The notes: generated by a model not told the origin, from the sequence alone. A stretch of DNA of 42,875 nt from Dermatophilus congolensis (GCA_030538115.1 JAUNUP010000024.1:1-42875); one strand, 5' to 3'. Positions 13,371-21,517 are shown, numbered from the stretch's first letter. Made by a program: numbers and translations.

Positions 13371-13763
13371 GTGGAAGCCCAGTTCACGCCCGATTTCGCC
13401 AAGGCCGACGGCCTCATCACCTGCGTCACCGTCGACGCCGATTCGGGCGACGTGCTCATGGTCGCGTACATGAACGAGGAGGCTTACAACCTCACGCTCT
13501 CCACGGGCAAGGTGCACTACTGGTCGCGGTCGCGCGGCAAGCTGTGGAAGAAGGGCGAGTCGTCAGGCAACATGCAGCAGCTTGTCGAGCTGCGCGTCGA
13601 CTGTGACGCCGACGCCGTGGTGGTCCGTGCGATCCAAGACGGACCCGCCTGCCACGAGGGGTACAAGAGCTGCTTCTTCCGCACAGTCGGCTCCGACGGC
13701 ACACTCACCGTCAACTCAGAGCAGCTCATGACCCCCGAGCAGATGTACGGAGCCTCGAAGTGA
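13371..13763 (+). CDS. hisI: Phosphoribosyl-AMP cyclohydrolase HisI
   Basis: A 130-residue enzyme of histidine synthesis that opens the purine ring of phosphoribosyl-AMP. Conserved segments: DVLMVAYMNEEAYNLTLSTG, KVHYWSRSRGKLWKKGESSG, LRVDCDADAVVVRAIQDGPA, CHEGYKSCFF. They contain the metal-binding Asp (DCDAD) and Cys residues. GTG at 13371 is supported by AGGAGG 5 nt upstream; a longer frame from 13284 has no family likeness. The gene end overlaps hisG (GTGA). The sequence resembles delta-proteobacterial/planctomycete-type HisI more than the usual actinobacterial one, as I remember those families. Confidence 0.95.
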   Translation: MEAQFTPDFAKADGLITCVTVDADSGDVLMVAYMNEEAYNLTLSTGKVHYWSRSRGKLWKKGESSGNMQQLVELRVDCDADAVVVRAIQDGPACHEGYKSCFFRTVGSDGTLTVNSEQLMTPEQMYGASK

Positions 13764-14638
13764 ACGGCGACGGCCAAGTTCTCCGCGTCGGCCTGCCCAA
13801 GGGCAGTCTCCAAGACGCCACGGTGGCCCTTTTCGCGAAGGCCGGTTTTCAGATCTCCGTCAGCAGCCGCAGCTACTTTCCGGCTATCGACGACGACGAG
13901 ATCGAGTGCATGCTCATCCGCCCGCAGGAGGCCTCGCGGTACATCGAGCACGGACTGCTCGACCTCGCGGTGACCGGCTACGACTGGATCCTCGGCCGCG
14001 ACGTCATCGAGGTGGCCGAGTTGGAGTACTCCAAGCAGTTGCGCCGCCCGGTGCGCTGGGTGATCGCGGTGCCGGAGAGCAGCCCGATCCAGACCCTCGC
14101 CGACCTGCAGGGCAAGCGCATCGCCACAGAGGCGGTCGAACTCACCGAGAAGTTCCTGGCTGAGCAGGGCATCGAGGCGGAGGTCGAATTCAGCTGGGGC
14201 GCAACCGAGGTCAAGCCGCCGCACCTGGCCGACGCGATCGTCGACGTCACCGAGACCGGCTCGAGCCTGCGCGCCAACAAGCTGCGCATCGTGCACGAGA
14301 TCCTCAGCTCGACGACTCGGCTCATCGCCTCCCGCGACGCGATGGACGACGAGTTCAAGGCCGCCAAGATCGCCGATGTCGCGATGCTCCTCAAGGCCGC
14401 CCTCGAGGCGCAGGGCAAATCGATGCTGGTGCTCAACGTGCACTCCGACAACCTGACCGTTGTCGAAGACCTCCTGCCGAGCCTCAAGTCACCGACCGTT
14501 TCGACGCTCAAGGAGCCGGAGTGGTTCGCGGTGACGACGATCGTCAACGCCCGCGACGTGCGCATCCTCATCCCACGCCTGAAGGCAGCAGGCGCCGAGG
14601 ACATCCTCGAGATGCCGCTCAACAAGATCGTCGAGTAA
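13760..14638 (+). CDS. hisG: ATP phosphoribosyltransferase HisG, long form
   Basis: A 292-residue enzyme for the first committed step of histidine synthesis. The catalytic domain (about 1-210) includes LRVGLPKGSLQDATVALFAK, SRSYFPAIDDDEIECMLIRP, DLAVTGYDWI and the PRPP-binding DAIVDVTETGSSLRANKL. A C-terminal domain of about 75 residues (EPEWFAVTTIVNARDVRILI, AEDILEMPLNKIVE) is the ACT-like histidine-feedback domain of HisG-L, so no HisZ is needed. It starts with GTG overlapping hisI. The wording of the N-terminal half differs from the common actinobacterial HisG start and resembles other phyla, suggesting transfer of the hisI-hisG pair. Confidence 0.97.
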   Translation: MNGDGQVLRVGLPKGSLQDATVALFAKAGFQISVSSRSYFPAIDDDEIECMLIRPQEASRYIEHGLLDLAVTGYDWILGRDVIEVAELEYSKQLRRPVRWVIAVPESSPIQTLADLQGKRIATEAVELTEKFLAEQGIEAEVEFSWGATEVKPPHLADAIVDVTETGSSLRANKLRIVHEILSSTTRLIASRDAMDDEFKAAKIADVAMLLKAALEAQGKSMLVLNVHSDNLTVVEDLLPSLKSPTVSTLKEPEWFAVTTIVNARDVRILIPRLKAAGAEDILEMPLNKIVE

Positions 14639-14689
14639 ACGGCCCCGGTCACCGGCGGGACTCGGCCGCTCGGCTTGCGGTGAGGCGAT

Positions 14690-14787
14690 CGTAACGACCT
14701 GAAGGATGCAGTTCTCTGGCGGTCGTCAGCGTTCACCTAGGTGAATGCGCGCGAGGCGCGGAGAACTGCATCCTTTATGTCGCAACG
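14690..14787. repeat. 98-bp concentric inverted repeat (MITE/REP-like element) after hisG
   Basis: Three layers share the exact centre 14738/14739. A perfect 14-bp palindrome lies at 14732-14745. Perfect 15-bp arms follow at 14702-14716 and 14761-14775 (AAGGATGCAGTTCTC and complement). Weaker outer arms at 14690-14701 and 14776-14787 agree in about 8 of 12 positions. A further partial copy of the arm edge, TGCGGTTCTCTGGCG, lies at 14810-14824 against TGCAGTTCTCTGGCG at 14707-14721. The transcript would form one long hairpin. It could terminate hisG or be a miniature repeated element. Confidence 0.65.
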
Positions 14788-14850
14788 TCCTCCAGACCTG
14801 CCCCACTGGTGCGGTTCTCTGGCGAGGGTGTTCGTCGGTAGGTTGGCGGC

Positions 14851-15291
14851 ATGAGTGACGCGGTTGACATCTCGAAGGTGCATCCCGAGATCTACAAGGC
14901 GCAACTGGCCCTCGATCGGGCGGCCGGTAAAGCCGCGGCGGATGCAGGGCTCGACCCGCTGTTGATCGAGCTGGTCAAGATTAGGGTTTCGCAGCTCAAC
15001 GGGTGTGCGTTCTGTCTGCGCATGCACACGCGCGACGCGCTCGCGAAGGGCGAGACCACCGACCGACTGTCGGTCGTCGCCGCTTGGTGGGAGTCTCAGT
15101 ACTTCTCACCGGCGGAGAAAGCTGCGCTCGCGCTCGCCGAGCAGACGACCGAACTCGCGGTTCCGCAGCGGCGCACCTGGAGAGACGGCAGCCTCACGGA
15201 CCAGCAGGAATCAGCCATCGTGTGGCTCGCAATCGTCATGAACGGCTGGAACCGCATCGCGGTCATGAGCCACTACCCGGTAGGCCCCTGA
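14851..15291 (+). CDS. AhpD/carboxymuconolactone decarboxylase family protein
   Basis: A 146-residue helical protein. The motif LNGCAFCLRMHTRDALAKGE gives the C-x-x-C and following His of the AhpD-type peroxidase/thiol-reductase site. It is followed by SVVAAWWESQYFSPAEKAAL and the C-terminal WLAIVMNGWNRIAV helix of the CMD fold. It probably acts as a cytosolic alkylhydroperoxidase-like antioxidant, as other stand-alone members do. It follows the 98-bp inverted repeat and is convergent with a methyltransferase gene. The physiological electron donor cannot be seen. Confidence 0.92.
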   Translation: MSDAVDISKVHPEIYKAQLALDRAAGKAAADAGLDPLLIELVKIRVSQLNGCAFCLRMHTRDALAKGETTDRLSVVAAWWESQYFSPAEKAALALAEQTTELAVPQRRTWRDGSLTDQQESAIVWLAIVMNGWNRIAVMSHYPVGP

Positions 15292-15326
15292 ATCGGTGAA
15301 GCCCTGGGCGGGGCTGCGGGGTGGGG

Positions 15327-15944
15327 TCACGCCGTGCGGAGGCGGGCGTGCACTCGCTCGAGTACGCCCAAGGTGTCGCGGTAGGTGTCGACGACCTCAA
15401 GGCCCAGGCCTTCGAGGTGGAGAAGGGGGCGCCGCCTCCAGTGTTCGCCGCGGCGCTGCGTCAGGGCATCGAGCGCACGCTGCAACGCCTGCACCGGGGC
15501 GAGGTTCGACTCCACGTGGTCGGCGAGCAGGAGGTCGCCGCCGGGGCGCAGTACCCACACCATCTCCGCGAGGGCGAGCTTCTCGTCAGGCACACCGCAG
15601 AGGGCGAACGTGCAGATCACAGTGTCGAACGAGTCGGCGGCGAAGGGAAGATCGCCTGCATCGCCCACGACGAGTTCCACGTCTCGGCACTCTGCAGCCG
15701 CCCGGCGACGCGCCCCCTCCAGCATGTCGGGCGCAAGGTCGAGGCCCGTGATCGTGACGTCCTGGGCGAGATAGGGCAGGTCGGCGCCCGTCCCGATGCC
15801 CACCAGCAGAACGGTCCCCCGCGCGCGCTCGCCGATCCAGCGGCGTGGATGGCGCAGGAAGGCGCGCTCCAGCGGCGCCATCGCGAGGTCGAAGGCGCGT
15901 GCCGCATCGAAGAAGCGCGCGGCTCCGGAGTTCGGGCGGGTCAT
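15327..15944 (-). CDS. Class I SAM-dependent methyltransferase (UbiE-like)
   Basis: A 205-residue protein from ATG at 15944 (AAGGA upstream). Motif I is VLLVGIGTGADLPYL, motif II region ITGLDLAPDMLEGARRRAAA, then VVGDAGDLPFAADSFDTVIC and WVLRPGGDLLLADHVESN. This is the full Rossmann SAM-binding series of the UbiE/COQ5 and phospholipid N-methyltransferase group. The acceptor is not evident. The upstream extension to 16139 is Arg/Pro-rich non-family sequence overlapping the next gene's promoter. It is divergent from the lipoprotein operon. Confidence 0.9.
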   Translation of the reverse strand: MTRPNSGAARFFDAARAFDLAMAPLERAFLRHPRRWIGERARGTVLLVGIGTGADLPYLAQDVTITGLDLAPDMLEGARRRAAAECRDVELVVGDAGDLPFAADSFDTVICTFALCGVPDEKLALAEMVWVLRPGGDLLLADHVESNLAPVQALQRALDALTQRRGEHWRRRPLLHLEGLGLEVVDTYRDTLGVLERVHARLRTA

Positions 15945-16065
15945 CGGAGGGATCCTTCTGTCTCGTCGGCATCCCGCGCCCGCGTGGGCGCCTAGGGTGT
16001 TCGCATCGTCGCAAGTGTGCTCGGTCGACGGGGGCGAGCGCACACACCAGGGGAAAGGACGTCCG

Positions 16066-16680
16066 ATGGTTTCTGTTCGCCGATCACTTCTCTCGACATG
16101 TCTAGTCGCCGGCCTCGCGCTCGTGACGGCGTGTTCCACGCCCGCGGCTCAAGAGGGCACCACTCAGGCGACACCGGAAGCGTCGTCACCGGTGTCGGCC
16201 GCAACCACCGGCAGCGAGAACCCAGGGCCGCAACGACAGAGCCTGGCCAGTGCCGAGTCCTCCATCGACCGCCAGCCCGTGCGTATCGATCTGGTGTCTG
16301 TGCACACCTCGGAGGCGGTCACCACCGTCGACTTCTCGGTCAGCCACGCCGGTGGCGCCGACGGTAAACGGATCCAGGTTTCGCAGGCATTCTCCGACGG
16401 CATCAGCCAGAAGGACAGCGCGGGCGAGATCGTGGATTCCGACGCCTTCACAGCCGACGGGGTGTTTCTGCTCGACCCGAAGGCGGCCAAGCGCTACCTG
16501 CCGGGGCGAGGGCCCGACGGGGTGTGCGTCTGTTCCGGCAACCTCTCGTCCACGTTCGTCAACCCGGGGCAGACGATCGGGCTCAGCGCCGTCTTCGCCG
16601 GTCTGCCTGCGGACACCACAACCGTCTCGGTGTTCATCCCGGGGGCCGGCACCTTCGATAATGTGACGGTGTCGCGATGA
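16066..16680 (+). CDS. Secreted lipoprotein of unknown function
   Basis: A 204-residue protein from ATG at 16066 with GGGGAAAGGA upstream. The signal peptide MVSVRRSLLSTCLVAGLALV ends in a lipobox with Cys23 (LVTAC), followed by a Ser/Thr/Ala/Pro-rich linker. The rest is a beta-rich domain (IDLVSVHTSEAVTTVDFSVS; AVFAGLPADTTTVSVFIPGA) containing a CVC pair. It should be anchored to the outer face of the cytoplasmic membrane. The last codons overlap the next gene (ATGA), and that partner carries an OmpA domain, so the two may form a cell-wall-linked complex. No family was recognised. Confidence 0.8.
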   Translation: MVSVRRSLLSTCLVAGLALVTACSTPAAQEGTTQATPEASSPVSAATTGSENPGPQRQSLASAESSIDRQPVRIDLVSVHTSEAVTTVDFSVSHAGGADGKRIQVSQAFSDGISQKDSAGEIVDSDAFTADGVFLLDPKAAKRYLPGRGPDGVCVCSGNLSSTFVNPGQTIGLSAVFAGLPADTTTVSVFIPGAGTFDNVTVSR

Positions 16681-17219
16681 CGAGACACCTCACGGCTGCG
16701 TTGCTGGCTGCCGCGTTACTGGGGGCGCAGTCGTCCGCCGCGCTCGGCGACTCGAGGGCAACCCCGGGAACGCCGATCGTGCCGCCGGAAGGGACGACCT
16801 ACGTCGTGCAGGACATCAGCTACCCGGTCGACGACATCGTCTTCGGTGAGGCGAACGCCGACGGCTCGGTCGTGCACCAAAGCAACGAGATCACCATGCT
16901 CGCCGACGTGTTCTTCGCTCACGACGAGTCCGCGCTCAACGCCCGGGCGACGCAAGAGGTCGCCGGGTTCCCGGAACTGCTGAAGCAGGCCGGGGCGAGC
17001 GAAGTCACCATCACCGGCCACACCGATAGCGACGGCGCAGACACCTACAACCTCGACCTGTCGAAGCGGAGAGCGGAGTCGGTCAAGGCCGCGCTCGCTT
17101 CCGCCCTCCCGGGCGTGACAATGACGGCGACCGGCAAGGGGGAGACCAGCCCCGTGGCCGACAACGCGACGAAGGAGGGCAAGGCACTCAACCGCCGCGT
17201 CACCATCACCTGGAAGTAG
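16677..17219 (+). CDS. Exported OmpA-domain (peptidoglycan-binding) protein
   Basis: A 180-residue protein with a signal peptide (MTRHLTAALLAAALLGAQSS-AALG) and a C-terminal OmpA-like domain. It has VFFAHDESALNARATQEVAG, VTITGHTDSDGADTYNLDLS, KRRAESVKAALAS and LNRRVTI. These contain the Asp and Arg residues that hold the diaminopimelate of peptidoglycan. The start overlaps the upstream lipoprotein by 4 nt, so the two are co-translated. In a monoderm-type actinobacterium such a protein probably tethers its lipoprotein partner or a membrane complex to the wall. Confidence 0.9.
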   Translation: MTRHLTAALLAAALLGAQSSAALGDSRATPGTPIVPPEGTTYVVQDISYPVDDIVFGEANADGSVVHQSNEITMLADVFFAHDESALNARATQEVAGFPELLKQAGASEVTITGHTDSDGADTYNLDLSKRRAESVKAALASALPGVTMTATGKGETSPVADNATKEGKALNRRVTITWK

Positions 17220-17360
17220 CGGGGACGGGAGGTGCCGTGTCGGCTCGAGTGTTGGGGCCGACGCCGCGGATAATGGGTCGCCGGAGAGGCGGGCAGCTCG
17301 CCACCGAGTCGCCAGCACAGCATCACGGCCGCCCCGCGCGGCTCCGGTAGGAAGGCGTTC

Positions 17361-17801
17361 ATGTCGCGTTTGGGGAAGACCAAGCTGACGCTGGAGCCGT
17401 GGGCCCTCGTCGTCTTCTTCGTGTTGTTCGGTCTGGCAGCGGCGGTGGTTCCTGGATACACGGATCCGGCTATGCGCCTCGGGGCGATCGAGGACGTGCT
17501 GCCGGGTTTCTACTCTCATGCATCGAACCTGACGCTGTCTTACGCGCTGATCATCGTCTATGGGATTGTCAGGCTGCTCGCCGGGGCGGGGCTGCGCGAG
17601 ATCGCGTTGTTCACGGCAGCGGTGCTGGCAGCGAACGACATCTACGAGGGCGGACTCACCCTCTGGAACACGAAGGATCTCGTCGACGCCCATTACGGTG
17701 CGGTGGGCTCCCTGGTCGCTTTCGGGTACCTGGTGCTGGTGAAGCGTCACGGGCTCCGACGGGCGCCTGCGGCATCGGGCGCGGGCGAGCGACAAGGCTG
17801 A
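17361..17801 (+). CDS. Small integral membrane protein, unknown function
   Basis: A 146-residue protein from ATG at 17361, with AGGAAGG 8 nt upstream. Four likely membrane helices: WALVVFFVLFGLAAAVV, TLSYALIIVYGIVRLLAG, EIALFTAAVLAANDIYEG and VGSLVAFGYLVLVKR. Acidic residues (AANDIYEGG; DLVDAHYG) sit next to helices 3 and 4. A remote likeness to VanZ-type proteins is possible but not convincing. It stands alone between the OmpA gene and the beta-lactamase-like gene. Confidence 0.75.
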   Translation: MSRLGKTKLTLEPWALVVFFVLFGLAAAVVPGYTDPAMRLGAIEDVLPGFYSHASNLTLSYALIIVYGIVRLLAGAGLREIALFTAAVLAANDIYEGGLTLWNTKDLVDAHYGAVGSLVAFGYLVLVKRHGLRRAPAASGAGERQG

Positions 17802-17976
17802 GCGAGCACTCCGTTCGAACGAGTCGGGAGACTGGCGTGGCGTGGCGTCGCCGGCGCGGGGTCGGTCGGGGGGATCCCTGGAGGTCCCTGAACTTGGAGC
17901 TGGTGTAGCTCCGTGCGTTCCCGGGTTTGTGCGCGGGCGGAGGGGGCGTGGAGCTCGGCGTGGATACTGTGCCGAA

Positions 17977-19419
17977 ATGCGACGACTCACCGGGATCTTT
18001 GCCGCCCTCGCCGTGGCCCTGTTCCTCGCCGTTTCTTCGGCTGCGTCTACGAGAGCGGCGGATGCCGTGCAACCGAGCCCTGCCGAGGCCGTTCGGAAGG
18101 CGATCGACGCGCCGGGAGTCGCGGTCGTGGTCCGCACGGGTGATGTACGGCAGGAGTCGTACTCCGGCATCGACGGAGACGGAGCCCCTGTCGGCCCCGA
18201 CACGCGGTTCCTCATCGGTTCGGTATCGAAGTCCTTCACGGCGGCTGCGGTGCTCGCCCTCGACACCCGCGGAGCGCTGGCGCTCGACGAGCCGGTCTCT
18301 CGTGAACTCTCCTGGTTTCCGCACGGCGACGTCACCGTGCGGGACCTGCTGCGCCACACCTCCGGATACGACGCCGCCGCCGGACTCCGGCATGCGGACC
18401 TCTTCGACAACACACCCGGAGCGCTCGATCAGGCTGCCCGCGCCGCCGCAGGCGAGCCCCGCGCGGCGACTCCCGGCATGTTCTCCTACAGCGACGTCAA
18501 CTACCTCGTCTTGGGCGCGCTGGTCGAGCAGGTGACCGGCATGAGCTTCGACCGCGCCGTGCATGACCTCGTTCTCGACCCGGCGGATCTGCGGGCAACG
18601 AACCTCGCCGCCGACGACACCGAACCCGCGCCTGGCTATCGACGCTGGTGGACGATGACCCGCCCCTTCGACCCCGGCTTCGACACCTCCGGGGTGCCCT
18701 ACGGGTACGTCATGTCGACGGCTCCCGACCTCATGAGCTGGGCCGACGCCCAGCAAGAGGGCGCGCACCTGCCGGCCGCCCAGCGCCACGCCATGACGAG
18801 TGAGCAGGTGAGCACCGGAACCGACCGAGCAGGCCTGCCTACCTGGTACGGATTCGGCTGGAGGGGCGGGAGCCTCGACGGCCACGGCTACGTGGAACAC
18901 ACCGGGGCCAACCCCGGCTACTTCGCACATGTGCTGTGGCTGCCCGATGACGACATCGCGGTCACCGTGCTGGCCAACACGTATTCGCAGGCCGGAGACG
19001 AGGTGCTGGCCGAACAGGCACGCAACCTGGCCCGGCAGGCGGTCGGGGTCGAGCCGGTGAACCCCCGGCGCGACGCGTTGCTGAGCAGCGCTCCGTGGAT
19101 CGCCGCGGGGGTTCTCGCAATCGGGCTGGTGCTGCTGTGTCTCACGCTGGTGCGGCGAGCGCGCCCGGCTCCCGCGTCACGGCTCCGGGCTTGGGTAGGG
19201 GCCCTGCTCGCAGCGGCCACGGCGGTCGGATGCTGGGTACTGCCGAGTGTGTTCGGTTTCGACTCACGGTTGTTGCGCTTGTGGGTGCCCGATCTGGGGT
19301 GGGCGTTGCTTCTCGCGGTCGTCGTATACGCGGCGTTGGCGGCTGCGCTCCTGCTGGGTGCGTCCCGGAGCGGGGCGGGTGAGGACCGGGAACCGGTAGG
19401 CGCCGGTGGTCGACCCTGA
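17977..19419 (+). CDS. Serine beta-lactamase/penicillin-binding-like hydrolase with C-terminal membrane anchor
   Basis: A 480-residue protein from ATG at 17977. A signal peptide (LTGIFAALAVALFLAVSSAA) is followed by a class C beta-lactamase/Pab87-type domain with S82-V-S-K85 (GSVSKSFTAA) and HTSGYDAAAG. The second motif reads Y171-S-D where the family usually has Y-x-N. The third motif region is YVEHTGANPGYFAHVLWL. Three membrane helices follow (about 370-470). It is therefore an exported, membrane-tethered serine hydrolase, likely a peptidase or esterase rather than a true beta-lactamase. A GATACT box 10 nt before the ATG, without a ribosome-binding site, suggests a leaderless message. Confidence 0.88.
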   Translation: MRRLTGIFAALAVALFLAVSSAASTRAADAVQPSPAEAVRKAIDAPGVAVVVRTGDVRQESYSGIDGDGAPVGPDTRFLIGSVSKSFTAAAVLALDTRGALALDEPVSRELSWFPHGDVTVRDLLRHTSGYDAAAGLRHADLFDNTPGALDQAARAAAGEPRAATPGMFSYSDVNYLVLGALVEQVTGMSFDRAVHDLVLDPADLRATNLAADDTEPAPGYRRWWTMTRPFDPGFDTSGVPYGYVMSTAPDLMSWADAQQEGAHLPAAQRHAMTSEQVSTGTDRAGLPTWYGFGWRGGSLDGHGYVEHTGANPGYFAHVLWLPDDDIAVTVLANTYSQAGDEVLAEQARNLARQAVGVEPVNPRRDALLSSAPWIAAGVLAIGLVLLCLTLVRRARPAPASRLRAWVGALLAAATAVGCWVLPSVFGFDSRLLRLWVPDLGWALLLAVVVYAALAAALLLGASRSGAGEDREPVGAGGRP

Positions 19420-19431
19420 GTGCCGCGAGCC

Positions 19432-20223
19432 TCAGCCCAGGCCGAAGTACGTCGGGTCTTCGAGGAAGCGGCGGTAGAGGGCGACCGTCGAGAGTTCTTT
19501 CCAGGCGCTCTCTTGGAAGCCGTATTCGTCGAGTTCGATGATCCTCGCGCCGGGGGTCGCCGCGAGGATCGGGGAGTGGGTCGCCATGAGCACCTGGATC
19601 TCGTCTTCGCGCAGCTCGGCGAGCTGGTTCGCGAGTTTGAGCTGCGAGATGAGCGAGAGACCCGCCTCGGGTTCGTCCATGACGAGGAAGCCCCCGCGGT
19701 CGGCCATGTACACCAGCTTCGTCGCCAGCAGGTCGGTGAACGCCTCCCCGTGAGAGCGCTCGTGGTAGCGAGGGTCGCTTCCGGGGTGCTCCTCCAGGTA
19801 CGTGAGCAGTCCGTGCATCGTCTCAGCGCGGACGAAGTAACCCCAGCGTGAGCGGGCGATGCCACGGGAGAGCCGGATGTGTTCGTGCAGCGGCGATTCG
19901 GTGGGGCGGGGCGAGTCGCGCGTGATCTTGCTGCCACCCTCGGGGCTGAACCCGTACGCCATCGCGATGGCCTCGATGATCGTCGACTTGCCGACGCCGT
20001 TCTCGCCCACCAGGATCGTCAGCTCGCTCAGCTCCATCCCCTCACGCAGGAGCTGGCTGACCGCGGGGATGGAGAACGGCCACACGTGATCGTCGGCACC
20101 GCTGGCACCGACGGCATCGCTGGCACCGACGGCACTATCGGCACCGGGCTCGCCGACGACCCGTCGCACGGGTAACGAGCTGAACGCCTCCATGAACGTC
20201 ACGGTAGATCCCGCCACCGACAT
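19432..20223 (-). CDS. AAA family ATPase (COG3910-type predicted ATPase)
   Basis: A 263-residue P-loop protein: Walker A GENGVGKST (73-81), a signature-like SHGEAF (about 157-162), Walker B GGFLVMDEPEAGLS (about 177-190) and a His switch in QVLMATHSP. This is the compact SMC/OLD-like ATPase group found as single genes in many bacteria, function unknown. No nuclease or partner subunit is adjacent, so this is not the OLD or Gabija layout. The N-terminus contains a short internal repeat, ASDAVGASGADD, encoded by a tandem GC-rich DNA repeat (about 20099-20145). The alternative start at 20193 is possible. Confidence 0.82.
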   Translation of the reverse strand: MSVAGSTVTFMEAFSSLPVRRVVGEPGADSAVGASDAVGASGADDHVWPFSIPAVSQLLREGMELSELTILVGENGVGKSTIIEAIAMAYGFSPEGGSKITRDSPRPTESPLHEHIRLSRGIARSRWGYFVRAETMHGLLTYLEEHPGSDPRYHERSHGEAFTDLLATKLVYMADRGGFLVMDEPEAGLSLISQLKLANQLAELREDEIQVLMATHSPILAATPGARIIELDEYGFQESAWKELSTVALYRRFLEDPTYFGLG

Positions 20224-20253
20224 AGTGGTGGGTGCCGCATCGGGGTCGGACGC

Positions 20254-20871
20254 TCAGGCAGTCGTCGCGTGGGCTGCTCGCACGAACGCCCGGACCTTGG
20301 CGGGGTCTTTCACGCCTGGGGTCGACTCGACTCCGCTGGAGACGTCGACACCGTACGGCTGTGCGGCCGCGATGGCCTCGGCGACGTTGTCGGGGTTCAG
20401 GCCGCCCGCGAGCAGCCAGCGGCCGGAGGGGCGGCGGGCCACCAGTGGCGTCAGGTCCCAGCGTTCACCCGATCCCGGCTTCGGTGCGTCGAGGAGGAGC
20501 ATCTCTTCTCCCCACGCGCCCACCTCCAGTGGGGTGTCGCGTTCGAGGGAGGTCGCGCGCCACAGCCGCGGGAAGACCGCCCGTGCCGCGTCGAACTCGT
20601 CACGCGTGTAGCGCCCGTGGAGTTGCAGCACCGTCGCCCCGATCCGTTCTGCGACGGCAGCGGCTTCAGCGGCTTCGAGTTCAGCGGTGACGAGCACGGT
20701 TGCCACGCCCTGCGGCACCGAAGCGACGATGCGCGCCGCAGTGCCCTCGTCGACATGGCGAGGGCTCTTCGGGCTGATGACGACACCGATCGCGTCGGCG
20801 CCCGCCTCCACTGCGACCTGGGCGATCTCGATGTCTCTGAGCCCACAGACCTTCACGAACACGCTTCCCAT
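20254..20871 (-). CDS. trpF: Phosphoribosylanthranilate isomerase TrpF
   Basis: About 205 residues of the TrpF barrel, the third step of tryptophan synthesis. It has VFVKVCGLRDIEIAQVAVEA (active-site Cys), GVVISPKSPRHVD, TVLQLHGRYTRDEF, LLAGGLNPDNVAEAI and GVDVSSGVESTPGVKDPAKV with the catalytic Asp. It stands alone, not with other trp genes, as is common for actinobacterial trpF. The start is uncertain: GTG at 20886 and ATG at 20871 both lack a ribosome-binding site. Confidence 0.95.
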   Translation of the reverse strand: MGSVFVKVCGLRDIEIAQVAVEAGADAIGVVISPKSPRHVDEGTAARIVASVPQGVATVLVTAELEAAEAAAVAERIGATVLQLHGRYTRDEFDAARAVFPRLWRATSLERDTPLEVGAWGEEMLLLDAPKPGSGERWDLTPLVARRPSGRWLLAGGLNPDNVAEAIAAAQPYGVDVSSGVESTPGVKDPAKVRAFVRAAHATTA

Positions 20872-21016
20872 CGTCGCAGACGGCACACGAACTGGTCACA
20901 TGGGTCGCTGGGTCACAGTGGGTCACACCGGAGGACGTTGCGCGGAGGAGGGTGGGATCGGACGTCAGGCGCGGGGGAGGGCAGCACGGCTGACGCCCGA
21001 TCCCGGGGCTGGCGGC

Positions 21017-21424
21017 TCACGCCGCCTGGGCCACCGGATCCTGCACCGACGTGGCGTCGGCGCAGTAGAAGCCCAGAAGTTCCACTGCGACCTGCGGTAA
21101 CACCTCCGTGGCAGTCGCCCACCAGCGCATGACGACGGTAGGAGGGATCGGCGACGGACTCGAGACGGCCACCACGACCTTCGGACTGCCCGCGTCTTCG
21201 AGGAAGCGGAACAGCCTCTCCCGTTCGGTGGCGGGCATCAGCCAGTCCACGCCGTTGACGACCACGGGCTGCACAGCGCGCCCAGATTCGTCGCAGAGGA
21301 TCAGCAGTGCCGAGCTCTTGAGCCTGTCGTGGTATCCGAGAAAGAGATCGACGACGTCGAGCGCGAGGTCGGGGTCGGCCAGCGACATCGACTGCCAGTC
21401 GTCGGGGAGGTTCTGGAAAGTCAT
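21017..21424 (-). CDS. Conserved hypothetical actinobacterial protein
   Basis: A 135-residue protein from ATG at 21424. MTFQNLPDDWQSMSLADPDL, ALDVVDLFLGYHDRLKSSAL, LILCDESGRAVQPVVVNGVD and VVVAVSSPSPIPPTVVMRWW suggest a small alpha/beta protein. The type is seen in actinobacteria with no assigned function; the N-terminal TFQNLPxDWP-like phrase recurs in that group as I recall it. No signal peptide or membrane helix. The neighbours give no functional clue. Confidence 0.7.
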   Translation of the reverse strand: MTFQNLPDDWQSMSLADPDLALDVVDLFLGYHDRLKSSALLILCDESGRAVQPVVVNGVDWLMPATERERLFRFLEDAGSPKVVVAVSSPSPIPPTVVMRWWATATEVLPQVAVELLGFYCADATSVQDPVAQAA

Positions 21425-21517
21425 GCCTCGATCCTCGCCTCGGCGGCCGCAGGTGCCGAGCCGTCTCCGGCCCGACTGTGGATAAAGAAGGGGTCGGTGC
21501 GGGGTTGTGGAAAATGG

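Noticed and set aside
12156..14443. Long minus-strand frames opposite pdxS, hisI and hisG
   Set aside because: They mirror the coding frames of strongly conserved genes and read as Arg/Asp/Val/Gly-rich shadow sequence without any family motif.
16716..18413. 565-codon minus-strand frame across the OmpA, small membrane and hydrolase genes
   Set aside because: It crosses three recognised genes and two intergenic regions on the other strand; composition is typical of a GC-rich antisense frame.
19432..20223. Anti-phage defence system (OLD/Gabija-like) based on the AAA ATPase
   Set aside because: No TOPRIM nuclease domain or helicase partner is present; neighbours are a hydrolase and trpF.
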